Part shown: positions 35,885 through 44,253 of the stretch, one piece after another
Layout: each line of letters opens with the position of its first letter
Numbering within the stretch: the stretch's first letter is position 1
Assembly: GCA_045629285.1 (NCBI GenBank)
Contig: JAZQQY010000029.1
Coordinates: 186,001-250,000 of the forward strand
Source: UBA1723 sp045629285
GTDB lineage: Bacteria > Bacteroidota > Bacteroidia > Bacteroidales > Paludibacteraceae
Direction: 5' to 3'
DNA: 64,000 nt
Notes under the pieces: generated by a model
Seen by the model: the letters and a program-made list of their open reading frames with translations, nothing else
Databases searched by the model: none
Told to the model about the DNA's origin: nothing
Program-made: the position numbers and the translations under genes

Positions 35885-36928
35885 TCAAAATATTTTCCAA
35901 CCTGCTTTAATGGAGAAATTCGTTCGACAGCTATGGAATCTGCGGTAAAGGCCATCATATAATTCAGCCGGCTTACAATCATTATTTGGATACAAACTGA
36001 AATTAAAGCCAAGCAATAACCGGAAGATGACTATGTTAGCTTCAAGACCAGCTCCTACAGCAAATCTGTCTACACCATATTTACCGTCATAACTACTATG
36101 AGAAAAGACTCCATAATCTGGTTCTGGATAAAAATCATAATATTCATCACAAATTCCATTTATACCGTATGTAAATCTAGGTCCCATAGAAATAGAGAAG
36201 ATAAGTTCCTCATCATCGTCATTCCTATAGCCAAACATTAGAGGTATTTCTAAAAATCGTTTGGTACTAGACATGTAATTGCCAGGCGAGAACATCTTAT
36301 AGAAAGACTGCTTTGAGAATCCAGCTCCCGAACTACAAAACAAGCGTCTGGTCAACCCAACGTCCGTTCGAAGTTCCACGTTATAACCCAAAGATTCGAC
36401 AAAAGCTCTATTATCCTCGTCTACCTGATCGTCTTCATCACAATACTCATATTCTTGCACACCAGACGCTCCCCTAAAAGAGACACCACAAGAAAGATTA
36501 GCAAAAAGCATAAATCTATTTATATCATGTTTGCGACTGACTGAGGGGCCTGTCTGATTATTTGAGCTGGAGGCTGCTGCATATCCTGTACCTGTCCCAG
36601 CCACAACAACCGTTCCGCTGCTATGACCATGATGGTGGTGGTGATCATCATGATGGTGGTGATCATCATAATGGTGGTGATTACTATAGCTACCATGTCC
36701 GTGATGAGAAGCATTATTTGACGATTGAGGTCTGACAGGTCGTTCATCCTTTGGTCGAGAAGGTCTTTCCTCCTTAGATTTAGCCGGCATTTCGTTACGG
36801 GATGAATTAACTTTACCATTATTATTATCATTATTACCGTTGTTACTTCTCTGAGCTGCAGCAGACACAACAAACACAACTGATATAAATAGAGACAACA
36901 GTTTCTTGAATTTATTTTTGCAAATCAT
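35885..36928 (-). CDS. His-rich outer-membrane beta-barrel protein
   Basis: A 347-residue exported protein (signal peptide near VSAAAQ). Residues 25-70 are Asn-, Ser-, Arg- and Pro-rich. Residues about 73-105 hold about 18 His with Asp and Gly (HHHHDDHHHHHGH), a likely metal-binding stretch. From about residue 140 it matches the neighbouring barrel paralogue (SCGVSFRGASGV, LGYNVELRTDVG, PGNYM, CDEYYDFYPEP, AELYDGLY). The barrel would sit in the outer membrane with the His segment at its N-terminal, periplasmic side. The His stretch suggests zinc, nickel or copper binding; that is inference. Confidence 0.7.
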   Translation of the reverse strand: MICKNKFKKLLSLFISVVFVVSAAAQRSNNGNNDNNNGKVNSSRNEMPAKSKEERPSRPKDERPVRPQSSNNASHHGHGSYSNHHHYDDHHHHDDHHHHHGHSSGTVVVAGTGTGYAAASSSNNQTGPSVSRKHDINRFMLFANLSCGVSFRGASGVQEYEYCDEDDQVDEDNRAFVESLGYNVELRTDVGLTRRLFCSSGAGFSKQSFYKMFSPGNYMSSTKRFLEIPLMFGYRNDDDEELIFSISMGPRFTYGINGICDEYYDFYPEPDYGVFSHSSYDGKYGVDRFAVGAGLEANIVIFRLLLGFNFSLYPNNDCKPAELYDGLYRRFHSCRTNFSIKAGWKIF

Positions 36929-36948
36929 AATCCTTAATTATTATTAGT

Positions 36949-36978
36949 AAAAAAGAGACGTGGCAAAACCGCGTCTCT
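36949..36978 (-). terminator. Terminator after the secreted TonB-domain gene
   Basis: On the minus strand AGAGACG (36978-36972) and CGTCTCT (36960-36954) pair, extended by GG/CC, and a six-T run follows. Confidence 0.75.
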
Positions 36979-37015
36979 ACATATCTTAACGACGAAGACA
37001 TCGTACGCAACGTCT

Positions 37016-37414
37016 TTATTTTTTGCTTGGCAACTTGAAATTAATTGGAAGCATAAGTCGACTTCTGGTCTTGGCTCCGTCAACCTCTGCAGCCACCCAG
37101 TTAGGCATTACACCAACGACTCTCTGAGCCTCAGCATCTAGTTTTGGGTCGACAGCCTGCTCCAATCTGATTCCTGTGATAGTACCATCTCTCTCCACAA
37201 TGAAGGATACGATCACCTCACCCTCAACCCTTTTGTCAATACACTCCTGAGGATATCTCAAGTTTTCCGACAACCAAATAGCCAAAGCTGTCTGACCTCC
37301 AGGGAAATAAGCGTGCTGATTAGCCTTAACAGTCAACTCCTCACCTTCTGCAAAAACAGATGACGAGAATAACAACATCAACACCGATATGATAGCAAGA
37401 TATATGTTTTTCAT
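37016..37414 (-). CDS. Secreted TonB C-terminal domain protein
   Basis: A 132-residue protein with a cleavable signal peptide (near SVFAEGE) and a single TonB C-terminal domain (FPGGQTALAIWLSENLRYPQ, GEVIVSFIVERDGTITGIRL, MPNWVAAEVDG). It lacks the membrane anchor and proline-rich spacer of a real TonB, so it would be soluble in the periplasm. It cannot transduce energy alone; it may bind receptors or peptidoglycan. It lies beside a second, anchored TonB-type gene and has its own terminator. Confidence 0.82.
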   Translation of the reverse strand: MKNIYLAIISVLMLLFSSSVFAEGEELTVKANQHAYFPGGQTALAIWLSENLRYPQECIDKRVEGEVIVSFIVERDGTITGIRLEQAVDPKLDAEAQRVVGVMPNWVAAEVDGAKTRSRLMLPINFKLPSKK

Positions 37415-37539
37415 AGCCCTAACCTGTTAATCTTTTTAGCAAAGATAACAAATCAATGCGAAATACAAAATTTCAAAAAGCTAAAATATGCAGTTCTATT
37501 ATATCAATGTATCCAACCAAGTATAGATTTCGCACAAAA

Positions 37540-37588
37540 CTTGGAACTTGGAACCTGAATCCTGAAACCTAATTCTGTAATCTGAAAC
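37540..37588 (+). repeat. Heptamer array, seven units, overlapping a 3' gene end
   Basis: CTTGGAA, CTTGGAA, CCTGAAT, CCTGAAA, CCTAATT, CTGTAAT, CTGAAAC step by exactly 7 bases. The last three units encode the final residues and stop codon of the minus-strand TonB gene (stop 37571-37569). This is the longest and cleanest array in the window. Confidence 0.75.
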
Positions 37589-38228
37589 GTACAGGCGTAG
37601 TGAATCTAGCACGAACAGTCTTTCCTTGAATTTCTCCTGGATTCCAGTTTGGCATAGATTTCACAACTCTAAGCGCCTCTTTATCCAGACTAGGATGAAT
37701 CGCACGCACAACTTCAACATCACCAATAGAACCATCTTTATTGACAACAAATCTAACGACAACAAACCCCTGAATACCTTGCTCTTTGCAATCTGTAGGA
37801 TATTTTACATTATTTTCAATGTATTTCAACATTGCCATTCTACCACCAGGAAAAGATGGAGCCTTTTCGCATCTATAAAATATTTCATCGTCATCGTAAT
37901 AAACATCTTCTACTAGAGCAGGTACAACAACTTTATCTTCCACAGCAAACTCCTCTGCAGGTTGAATATCGGCGGCAACACGACTTTCTACTATATCCTC
38001 CACGCATGCCAACGCCACAGTTTCTTCTACAGCATCTGCATCTTCGCTGGTATCATCTTCTTTTCCTGAATCATCAGAATTCATAAAAGATCTGATCACA
38101 AAGCTAAAGGCTATAGTAAGAACAAGTGCCAGCAAAAACTTATAGTCAAATCCAGGTTTTCCCGATTTCTTATCCTCATTGTTAGTCTGATTGGCAGACT
38201 TCTCATAATTTTTGATATACTCTCCCAT
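37569..38228 (-). CDS. Membrane-anchored TonB family protein
   Basis: A 219-residue protein. A short basic cytoplasmic start (MGEYIKNYEKSANQTNNEDKK) leads to one membrane segment at about 30-46 (FLLALVLTIAFSFVIRSFM), an acidic periplasmic spacer (about 50-115), and a TonB C-terminal domain (SFPGGRMAMLKYIENNVKYP, VVRFVVNKDGSIGDVEVVRA, MPNWNPGEIQG). The spacer is acidic instead of Pro/Lys-rich and short, so it may not span to the outer membrane like classical TonB. It may serve the barrel proteins or TonB receptors nearby; partners are unknown. Confidence 0.82.
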   Translation of the reverse strand: MGEYIKNYEKSANQTNNEDKKSGKPGFDYKFLLALVLTIAFSFVIRSFMNSDDSGKEDDTSEDADAVEETVALACVEDIVESRVAADIQPAEEFAVEDKVVVPALVEDVYYDDDEIFYRCEKAPSFPGGRMAMLKYIENNVKYPTDCKEQGIQGFVVVRFVVNKDGSIGDVEVVRAIHPSLDKEALRVVKSMPNWNPGEIQGKTVRARFTTPVRFRLQN

Positions 38229-38349
38229 ACGATTCCATTATTTTCAAACAAAATTACAAAATGTTAGAGACTCCAATCATTTACATAAGAAAAAAGTTCA
38301 AAATCGTAATAATTTATCACTATCTCAACGTAGATAATAACAAATTTAC

Positions 38350-38357
38350 TATTTTTG
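38350..38357 (+). promoter_or_regulatory. Putative -7 element for ilvD
   Basis: TATTTTTG matches TAnnTTTG 38 bases before the ilvD ATG. No well-spaced -33 TTG is visible. I see no leader peptide rich in branched-chain codons. Confidence 0.45.
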
Positions 38358-38395
38358 TAGGATAATTATTTAGAATTGGTTTAATAGATACAATA

Positions 38396-40228
38396 ATGAA
38401 ACATCAACTTCGCAGTGCATTCAGCACAGAGGGACGCAGAATGGCTGGAGCGAGAGCTCTTTGGGTAGCAAACGGTATGAAACGCGAGCAGATGGGTAAG
38501 CCTATCATCGCTATCGCCAACAGTTTTACTCAGTTTGTGCCAGGACATACACATCTTCATGAAATCGGACAGAAAGTTAAGGCAGAGATTGAAAAACTTG
38601 GATGCTTCGCAGCTGAGTTCAACACAATCGCTATCGACGATGGTATCGCAATGGGTCACGACGGTATGCTTTACTCTCTACCTAGCCGTGATTTGATCGC
38701 TGACTCTGTGGAGTATATGGTAAACGCACACAAGGCAGATGCTTTGGTTTGTATCTCAAACTGTGACAAGATCACTCCAGGTATGTTGATCGCAGCTATG
38801 CGTCTTAACATCCCAACAATCTTCGTTTCAGGTGGTGCTATGGAGGCTGGTAAGCTAGAGGGTAGCCACGACCTTGACCTAATCGACGCAATGATCCAGA
38901 GTGCAGACGAGTCGGTTTCTGACGAGCAGGTTGCAAAGATTGAGAACGCAGCATGTCCAGGATGTGGATGTTGTTCAGGTATCTTCACTGCAAACTCAAT
39001 GAACTGTTTGAACGAGGTACTTGGTTTTGCACTTCCAGGAAACGGTACGATCGTTGCGACACACAAGAATCGTGAGCAGTTGTTCATGGATGCAGCTAAG
39101 ATGATTGTCGACAATGCATACAAATATTATAGAGATGGTGATGAGAGCGTACTTCCAAAGAGCATCGCTACTCGCCAGGCATTCTTGAACGCCATGACTC
39201 TTGATATCGCAATGGGTGGTTCAACTAATACAGTGCTTCACCTTCTTGCTATCGCTCAGGAGGGAGGCGTTGACTTCAAGATGGATGACATCGACGCACT
39301 TTCAAAGGTTACTCCATGCTTGTGTAAGGTTGCTCCTAACACTCAGAAGTACCACATCCAGGATTTGAACCGTGCAGGTGGTATCCTTTCTATCATGAAC
39401 GAGCTTGACAAGGCTGGTTTGGTTGACAGAAGCGTTAAGCGTGTCGACGGATTGACTATCGGCGAGGCTATCGACCAGTACGCAATCACAAGCCCTAAGC
39501 GTTGTGAGAAGGCAGAGAAGATCTACAAGAGTACAGCTGCCAACAAGTTCTCTATCAAGATGGGTTCTCAGGAGACATATTGGGATTCATTCGACACAGA
39601 CCGCGCCAACGGTTGTATCCGCGACCTTGAGCACGCATACTCAAAGGACGGTGGTATGGCAATCTTGAAGGGTAACATCGCTCTTGACGGTTGTGTTGTC
39701 AAGACTGCAGGTGTCGACGAGAGCATCTGGAAGTTCGCAGGTCCAGCAAAGGTATTCAACTCACAGGATGACGCCTGCAAGGGAATCTTGAACGGTAGCG
39801 TAGTTTCTGGCGACGTTGTAGTTATCACACACGAGGGACCTAAGGGAGGTCCTGGTATGCAGGAGATGCTTTACCCTACTTCATACATCAAGTCACGTCA
39901 CCTTGGTAAGGAGTGTGCTTTGATCACAGACGGTCGTTTCTCAGGTGGTACATCAGGATTGTCAATCGGACACATCTCTCCAGAGGCAGCAAGCGGTGGT
40001 AACATCGGTCTTGTACGCGACGGTGATATCATCGAGATCGATATCCCAGCACGTAAAATTGCGGTTCGCTTGTCAGATGCAGAGTTGGCAGAGCGTCGCA
40101 AGGCAGAAGAGGCTAAGGGTAAGGACGCATGGAAGCCAAAGCGTGACCGTGTTGTTTCAAAGGCATTGAGAGCTTACGCATCGATGGTAGCATCAGCTGA
40201 TAAGGGTGGTGTTCGTATCGTTGACTAA
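38396..40228 (+). CDS. ilvD: Dihydroxy-acid dehydratase
   Basis: A 610-residue iron-sulfur dehydratase that converts dihydroxy-acids to the 2-keto acids leading to valine and isoleucine. Cluster ligands are in CDKITPGM and in CPGCGCCSG near residue 190; the family motifs GRMAGARALW and GRFSGGTSG are also intact. Full length and cytoplasmic. It is the first of three tandem genes ilvD-ilvB-ilvN. An 84-base gap to ilvB holds a strong GC hairpin (40262-40288) with no T-run. Oxygen-labile clusters of this kind suit an anaerobe. Confidence 0.96.
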   Translation: MKHQLRSAFSTEGRRMAGARALWVANGMKREQMGKPIIAIANSFTQFVPGHTHLHEIGQKVKAEIEKLGCFAAEFNTIAIDDGIAMGHDGMLYSLPSRDLIADSVEYMVNAHKADALVCISNCDKITPGMLIAAMRLNIPTIFVSGGAMEAGKLEGSHDLDLIDAMIQSADESVSDEQVAKIENAACPGCGCCSGIFTANSMNCLNEVLGFALPGNGTIVATHKNREQLFMDAAKMIVDNAYKYYRDGDESVLPKSIATRQAFLNAMTLDIAMGGSTNTVLHLLAIAQEGGVDFKMDDIDALSKVTPCLCKVAPNTQKYHIQDLNRAGGILSIMNELDKAGLVDRSVKRVDGLTIGEAIDQYAITSPKRCEKAEKIYKSTAANKFSIKMGSQETYWDSFDTDRANGCIRDLEHAYSKDGGMAILKGNIALDGCVVKTAGVDESIWKFAGPAKVFNSQDDACKGILNGSVVSGDVVVITHEGPKGGPGMQEMLYPTSYIKSRHLGKECALITDGRFSGGTSGLSIGHISPEAASGGNIGLVRDGDIIEIDIPARKIAVRLSDAELAERRKAEEAKGKDAWKPKRDRVVSKALRAYASMVASADKGGVRIVD

Positions 40229-40261
40229 TCTTGCAAGTAAAGACACAAAAGAATTTGATAA

Positions 40262-40288
40262 TGCGGGGATTAAAGAGAAATCCCCGCA
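40262..40288 (+). promoter_or_regulatory. Intercistronic hairpin between ilvD and ilvB
   Basis: TGCGGGGATT (40262-40271) and AATCCCCGCA (40279-40288) form a perfect 10-bp stem around AAAGAGA. No T-run follows, so it is more likely an RNA processing or stability element, or part of an attenuator, than a terminator. It ends 24 bases before the ilvB ATG. Confidence 0.65.
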
Positions 40289-40312
40289 CAACTAAGTAAA
40301 TAAAAAGTCATT

Positions 40313-42004
40313 ATGAGTAATCAGATGAAAGGTGCATACATTCTTATGGAGGCTCTCCTAAAAGAGAATGTCGACACTATTTTTGGCTATCCCGGAGGCA
40401 GCATCATGCCTACGTTCGATGCTCTGTACGACTACATGGACAAATTCAACTATGTCCTAACTCGTCACGAGCAAGGTGCAACACACGCAGCTCAGGGATA
40501 CGCACGAGTCAGTGGAAAGACTGGTGTTTGCTTAGTGACTTCAGGACCAGGTGCCACTAATGCTATCACAGGTATCGCAGACGCGATGATGGACTCTACT
40601 CCACTCGTCGTGATCGCGGGTCAGGCAGGAGCTGCATTCCTTGGTACTGATGCTTTCCAGGAGGTTGACTTGATCGGCTGTACATTGCCAATCACAAAAT
40701 GGTCTTACCAGATCCGTTCGGCTGCAGATATCGCGCCGGCAGTGGCAAAGGCTTTCCATATCGCAAATTCAGGAAGAAAAGGACCTGTTGTCCTTGACTT
40801 CGCAAAGAACGCACAGGTGGAGATGGCAGATTTCAATTGGGAGAAATGTCATTTCACTCGTGGATATATTCCTTTTACTGCTATCAACCCAGCTCAGATC
40901 GACGCTGCTGCTGAGATCATCAACAATGCAAAGAAACCTCTAGCTTTGGTTGGTCAGGGTGTCATCCTTGGTAATGCAGAGGCTGAGTTGAAGGCATTCT
41001 TGGAGAAAGCTGACATTCCAGCAGGAAATACACTTCTTGGTTTGTCTGCTCTACCTTCAGACCATCGTCTAAACAAGGGTATGCTTGGAATGCACGGTAA
41101 TGTCGGTCCCAACATCAAGACTAACGAGGCAGATGTGATCATCGCTATCGGTATGCGTTTCGACGACCGTGTGACTGGTGATTTGAAGACTTACGCTAAG
41201 CAGGCTAAGATCGTTCACTTGGATATCGACACAGCTGAGTTGGACAAGAACGTAAAGGCAACTGCTAAGGTTCTTGGCGACGTTAAGGCATCTCTACCAG
41301 AGTTGACTCTTAAGCTAAAGGAGACTAAGCATACTGAGTGGATAGAGAGCTTCAAGGAGCATGAAACTAAGGAGACGGAGAAGGTCATCACTCCAGAGGT
41401 CTGCCCTACTGCAGGTCCATTGAAAATGGGTGAAGTTGTTCGTAAGATTTCTGAAGCAACAAACAACGAGGCTGTTCTTGTTACTGACGTAGGTCAGAAC
41501 CAGATCATGGCAGCACGCTACTTCAAGTATACTAAGTCACGTAGTGTCGTAACCAGTGGTGGTCTTGGAACAATGGGATTCGGTATTCCAGCCGCAATCG
41601 GAGCTAAGATCGGAGCCCCAGAGCGTACAGTATGTATGTTTGCCGGTGACGGTGGATTCCAGATGACAATCCAGGAGTTGGGAACAATCATGGAGAAGCA
41701 GATCGGTGTCAAGATGATCATTCTTAACAACAACTATCTTGGAATGGTACGTCAGTGGCAGGAGTTGTTCTTCAAGGAGAGATACTCTTCTACTCCGATG
41801 ATGAACCCTAAATTCAACGCTATCGCTGATGCATACGGAATCAAGAACGCTGAAGTCAACACACGTGAGGAGCTAGACAAGGCAATCAAGGAGATGTTTA
41901 CTGACGACAAACCATACCTATTGGTAGCAAACTGCGAGGAGATGGGAATGGTTTATCCAATGGTTCCAGCAGGCGAAACAGTTACCAACATCCTTCTTGG
42001 ATAA
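40313..42004 (+). CDS. ilvB: Acetolactate synthase, large (catalytic) subunit
   Basis: A 563-residue thiamine-diphosphate enzyme that makes acetolactate or acetohydroxybutyrate from pyruvate (and 2-ketobutyrate). The catalytic Glu is in TRHEQGATHAAQGYA, and the cofactor motif GDGGFQMTIQELGTI is followed by NNNYLGMVRQW. FAD-binding regions are also recognisable. Length is normal. The stop lies in a heptamer array (42005-42032) that pairs with a second array before ilvN. It works with the IlvN regulatory subunit. Confidence 0.95.
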   Translation: MSNQMKGAYILMEALLKENVDTIFGYPGGSIMPTFDALYDYMDKFNYVLTRHEQGATHAAQGYARVSGKTGVCLVTSGPGATNAITGIADAMMDSTPLVVIAGQAGAAFLGTDAFQEVDLIGCTLPITKWSYQIRSAADIAPAVAKAFHIANSGRKGPVVLDFAKNAQVEMADFNWEKCHFTRGYIPFTAINPAQIDAAAEIINNAKKPLALVGQGVILGNAEAELKAFLEKADIPAGNTLLGLSALPSDHRLNKGMLGMHGNVGPNIKTNEADVIIAIGMRFDDRVTGDLKTYAKQAKIVHLDIDTAELDKNVKATAKVLGDVKASLPELTLKLKETKHTEWIESFKEHETKETEKVITPEVCPTAGPLKMGEVVRKISEATNNEAVLVTDVGQNQIMAARYFKYTKSRSVVTSGGLGTMGFGIPAAIGAKIGAPERTVCMFAGDGGFQMTIQELGTIMEKQIGVKMIILNNNYLGMVRQWQELFFKERYSSTPMMNPKFNAIADAYGIKNAEVNTREELDKAIKEMFTDDKPYLLVANCEEMGMVYPMVPAGETVTNILLG

Positions 42005-42089
42005 GTTAAGAATTAAAAGTTAAGAGTTAAAAATTCGGTCAAGATTTGAGTCTTCCCATTCTTAACTCTTAAATCTTCATTTTTAATTA
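42005..42089 (+). repeat. Paired heptamer arrays forming an inverted repeat between ilvB and ilvN
   Basis: First array: GTTAAGA, ATTAAAA, GTTAAGA, GTTAAAA (42005-42032). Second: TTAACTC, TTAAATC, TTCATTT, TTAATTA (42062-42089). TTAAGAGTTAA (42020-42030) and TTAACTCTTAA (42062-42072) are exact inverted copies, so the 94-base gap can fold into a stem with a 31-base loop. Confidence 0.7.
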
Positions 42090-42098
42090 CGACAAAAA

Positions 42099-42716
42099 AT
42101 GGCAGATAATTTTAAGGCAAATCAGTGCGGTAAGGATTGTCAGAAATGCAATCCTGCAGAGTGCAATGATGGAAAGAAGCTTTTCACTGTAACTGTATTC
42201 TCTGAGAATCAGGTCGGCTTGCTTAACCAGATTTCCATCATCTTCACACGCCGTCGTCTAAATATCGAGAGCTTGAGTGTATCTCAGTCGGCTCTTCCTG
42301 GAATTCATAAGTTCACTATCACTACTATCACAGACGAGGATACGATTGAAAAGGTAGTGAAGCAGATCGACAAGAGAATCGACATCATCAAGAGTTTCTA
42401 CAACGATGATTCCGACCTTGTTTACCAGGAGATCGCAATGTACAAGGTTGCCACTCAGGATTTCATCAATTTGGAAGGTACAGAGGAGTTGATCAGAAAA
42501 TACAACATCCGTATCCTTGAGATCAACGAGACATGTGTAATCTTCGAAAAAACAGGTCACTCTGATGAGACTCAGGGCTTGTTCGACGAGTTGAGCCAGA
42601 AACTACAGGTGCTTCAGTTCATCCGTTCAGGACGCGTCGCAATCACAAAGTCGAAGATCGAGCGTTTGAGCGACATGTTGGCCAAGATCGAGGCTCACAA
42701 AATGATGTATGAGTAA
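42099..42716 (+). CDS. ilvN: Acetolactate synthase small (regulatory) subunit with Cys-rich N-terminus
   Basis: A 205-residue regulatory subunit that binds IlvB and confers valine feedback. The ACT domain (VTVFSENQVGLLNQISIIFT) begins only at residue about 29. Before it there is an extra segment with four Cys (C10, C14, C17, C22) in NQCGKDCQKCNPAECND, which standard IlvN/IlvH proteins lack. It may bind a metal or iron-sulfur centre; this is inference. The C-terminal domain is as expected. A strong terminator closes the operon. Confidence 0.93.
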   Translation: MADNFKANQCGKDCQKCNPAECNDGKKLFTVTVFSENQVGLLNQISIIFTRRRLNIESLSVSQSALPGIHKFTITTITDEDTIEKVVKQIDKRIDIIKSFYNDDSDLVYQEIAMYKVATQDFINLEGTEELIRKYNIRILEINETCVIFEKTGHSDETQGLFDELSQKLQVLQFIRSGRVAITKSKIERLSDMLAKIEAHKMMYE

Positions 42717-42779
42717 AAACATTGTAGAATACGAAGAATTAGAAAGAGGTCTATTCTAATAGAGGCAATACAAATAAAT

Positions 42780-42812
42780 GAGGGTGTATCAAAATTGATA
42801 TACCCTCTTTTT
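42780..42812 (+). terminator. Terminator of the ilvDBN operon
   Basis: GAGGGTGTATCAA (42780-42792) and TTGATATACCCTC (42795-42807) pair along nearly their whole length, followed by TTTTT. Confidence 0.88.
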
Positions 42813-42873
42813 ATGCAGTAAAAATCATAATGCTTTGAAAATCATCTTCGTGACCAAAGAGCGTCTTATTATC

Positions 42874-43088
42874 TCATCTCTCATTATATATAAAATCCAA
42901 TCCCTGATTTCTATAATAATGAAATTTTCTATCAGAAGAAATCAAAGGCATTCGCTCTACAATTGCATGTGATATTATCACATGGTCTGAAGGATCATTA
43001 TGATCTTCAGCTTCATTCAATTGTAATCAGCATACACTAACATAACTTGCTCCGTTGTTGGTATAATTTGAAGGCCAGTATCTATCAT
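42874..43088 (-). pseudogene. PIN-domain (VapC-like) toxin, truncated and frameshifted
   Basis: On the minus strand, reading from ATG 43088 gives MIDTGLQIIPTTEQVMLVYA, then DYN and a stop. One base later in another frame it continues LNEAEDHNDPSDHVIISHAI, then VERMPLISSDRKFHYYRNQG and a stop at 42876-42874. Together this is the start and the C-terminal half of a PIN ribonuclease; the conserved DPSD and SSD acid motifs are visible. About 60 residues of the middle are missing, and a one-base deletion near 43021-43026 breaks the frame. It follows the candidate partner gene by five bases, as a toxin follows its antitoxin. Confidence 0.65.
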
Positions 43089-43093
43089 ATACC

Positions 43094-43297
43094 TCATCTC
43101 TCATCTACAACACTTAGATTATCATCATGAGTCTGAAGTTCCCACGCTTTAGAAAGTGCCCACCAACACTGACTACATCTCCTCATTATTCCCTTTCTAT
43201 TAAAAGCATAATATTCTATGCTTTCAATTCCATTCTCATCTACAAAAGTCTTCTTTGACGTTGTAGGAGTTTTTTCTTCTTTTAGTAATGTTTTCAT
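43094..43297 (-). CDS. Small protein, candidate antitoxin partner of the broken PIN toxin
   Basis: A 67-residue protein (MKTLLKEEKTPTTSKKTF start) with a CSQCWW pair of Cys near residue 41. I do not recognise the family. It ends five bases before the PIN remnant, an arrangement typical of type II toxin-antitoxin pairs, and the gene order (small basic/acidic protein first) fits. A -7-like TAATTTTG lies on the minus strand at 43330-43323. It may be an orphan antitoxin now that the toxin is broken, or a decaying gene. Function is inferred from position only. Confidence 0.5.
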   Translation of the reverse strand: MKTLLKEEKTPTTSKKTFVDENGIESIEYYAFNRKGIMRRCSQCWWALSKAWELQTHDDNLSVVDER

Positions 43298-43399
43298 AAT
43301 CCTATTATTTTAATTACATCTGCAAAATTAATGAATTTATTGAATCATCTAATGCTTTCAATAGCATTTTTCACGTTTTCGCATTCACAATTTCGCACT

Positions 43400-44104
43400 T
43401 CATTCCGTCGCCTCCAAAAACTTCCTGAAAATCTTCTTCGACGGTTCATCACATCCATACAGGAATTCAGGATGCCACTGTACTGCCCACAAGAACGGAT
43501 GCTCAGGCAAATAAACAGCCTCTACAATTCCGTCCTCAGAAATCGCCATCGGTTTTAAATTAGGCGACAACTTGGCGATCGCCTGATGATGATAGCTGTT
43601 CACAGGAAGGATTTCCGTCTGCAATAAATCATATAATGGAGTATCCTTAATCAAAGAGACGTTGTGGATATATACGTCGTATGGAGCTGACATGTGATGC
43701 TCAACTACTGATGGTTTATCCGTCGGCAAATCCTGATACAACGTGCCACCTAAATATGCGTTAAAGAATTGGATTCCTCTACATATTCCTAATGCTGGTT
43801 TATTCGTACTGATACAAATATCCAAGAGGATTCCTTCCATTGTATCTCGCTCCACACAAGGAACGCCACAAACATCACGTCTTTGCTCACCATACACAGA
43901 TGGAGAGACATCATGACCACCCGTGAAAAGAATTCCGTCGCACATAGAAGCCAACTGGTTTAGATCATTCTCATCCGTCGTCAAAGGGAAAACGATAGGC
44001 AAAGCACCTTCTGAAATAATCGCATCCAAATAGTTTGGAAGCATCCATAAACTTTCTTTCTCATCGTCCCATAGAGGAACTACACCTACTACTTTCTTTT
44101 CCAT
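43400..44104 (-). CDS. Gamma-glutamyl-gamma-aminobutyrate hydrolase family (class I glutamine amidotransferase)
   Basis: A 234-residue class I amidotransferase-like hydrolase resembling PuuD. The nucleophile is in LGICRGIQFFNAYLGG (Cys in the GICRG elbow), and the His/Glu pair is in AVQWHPEFLYG. The GGHDVSPSVYGE motif is also typical. PuuD removes gamma-glutamyl groups in putrescine breakdown; no other puu genes are near, so the substrate is uncertain. I choose ATG 44104 (MEKKVVGVVP) over 44140 for a good N-terminal strand. A 9-bp inverted repeat overlaps the predicted -7 element. Confidence 0.87.
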   Translation of the reverse strand: MEKKVVGVVPLWDDEKESLWMLPNYLDAIISEGALPIVFPLTTDENDLNQLASMCDGILFTGGHDVSPSVYGEQRRDVCGVPCVERDTMEGILLDICISTNKPALGICRGIQFFNAYLGGTLYQDLPTDKPSVVEHHMSAPYDVYIHNVSLIKDTPLYDLLQTEILPVNSYHHQAIAKLSPNLKPMAISEDGIVEAVYLPEHPFLWAVQWHPEFLYGCDEPSKKIFRKFLEATE

Positions 44105-44107
44105 ACT

Positions 44108-44131
44108 CCTAAATTTTTTCACAAATTTAGG
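44108..44131 (-). promoter_or_regulatory. -7 element within an inverted repeat upstream of the amidotransferase
   Basis: TAAATTTG (minus strand, 44129-44122) matches TAnnTTTG. CCTAAATTT (44108-44116) and AAATTTAGG (44123-44131) are perfect inverted arms, so a repressor site or an RNA hairpin is possible here. Confidence 0.45.
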
Positions 44132-44253
44132 CAATGGCATTTTTCACGAGAATATCGTCGGCTTCTTTTTTTATTTTTTATTTCTAGATTTTCAATCTGA
44201 AACTAAAATGTGGATTTTTTAGGGGAAATGTTGCAAATTCAATTCATAATTAA

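Noticed and set aside
36520..36879. A 119-codon frame overlapping the His-rich barrel gene
   Set aside because: Its Met/Ile-rich translation (repeated IMMITTIMMI) is the off-frame reading of the His/Asp codon repeats.
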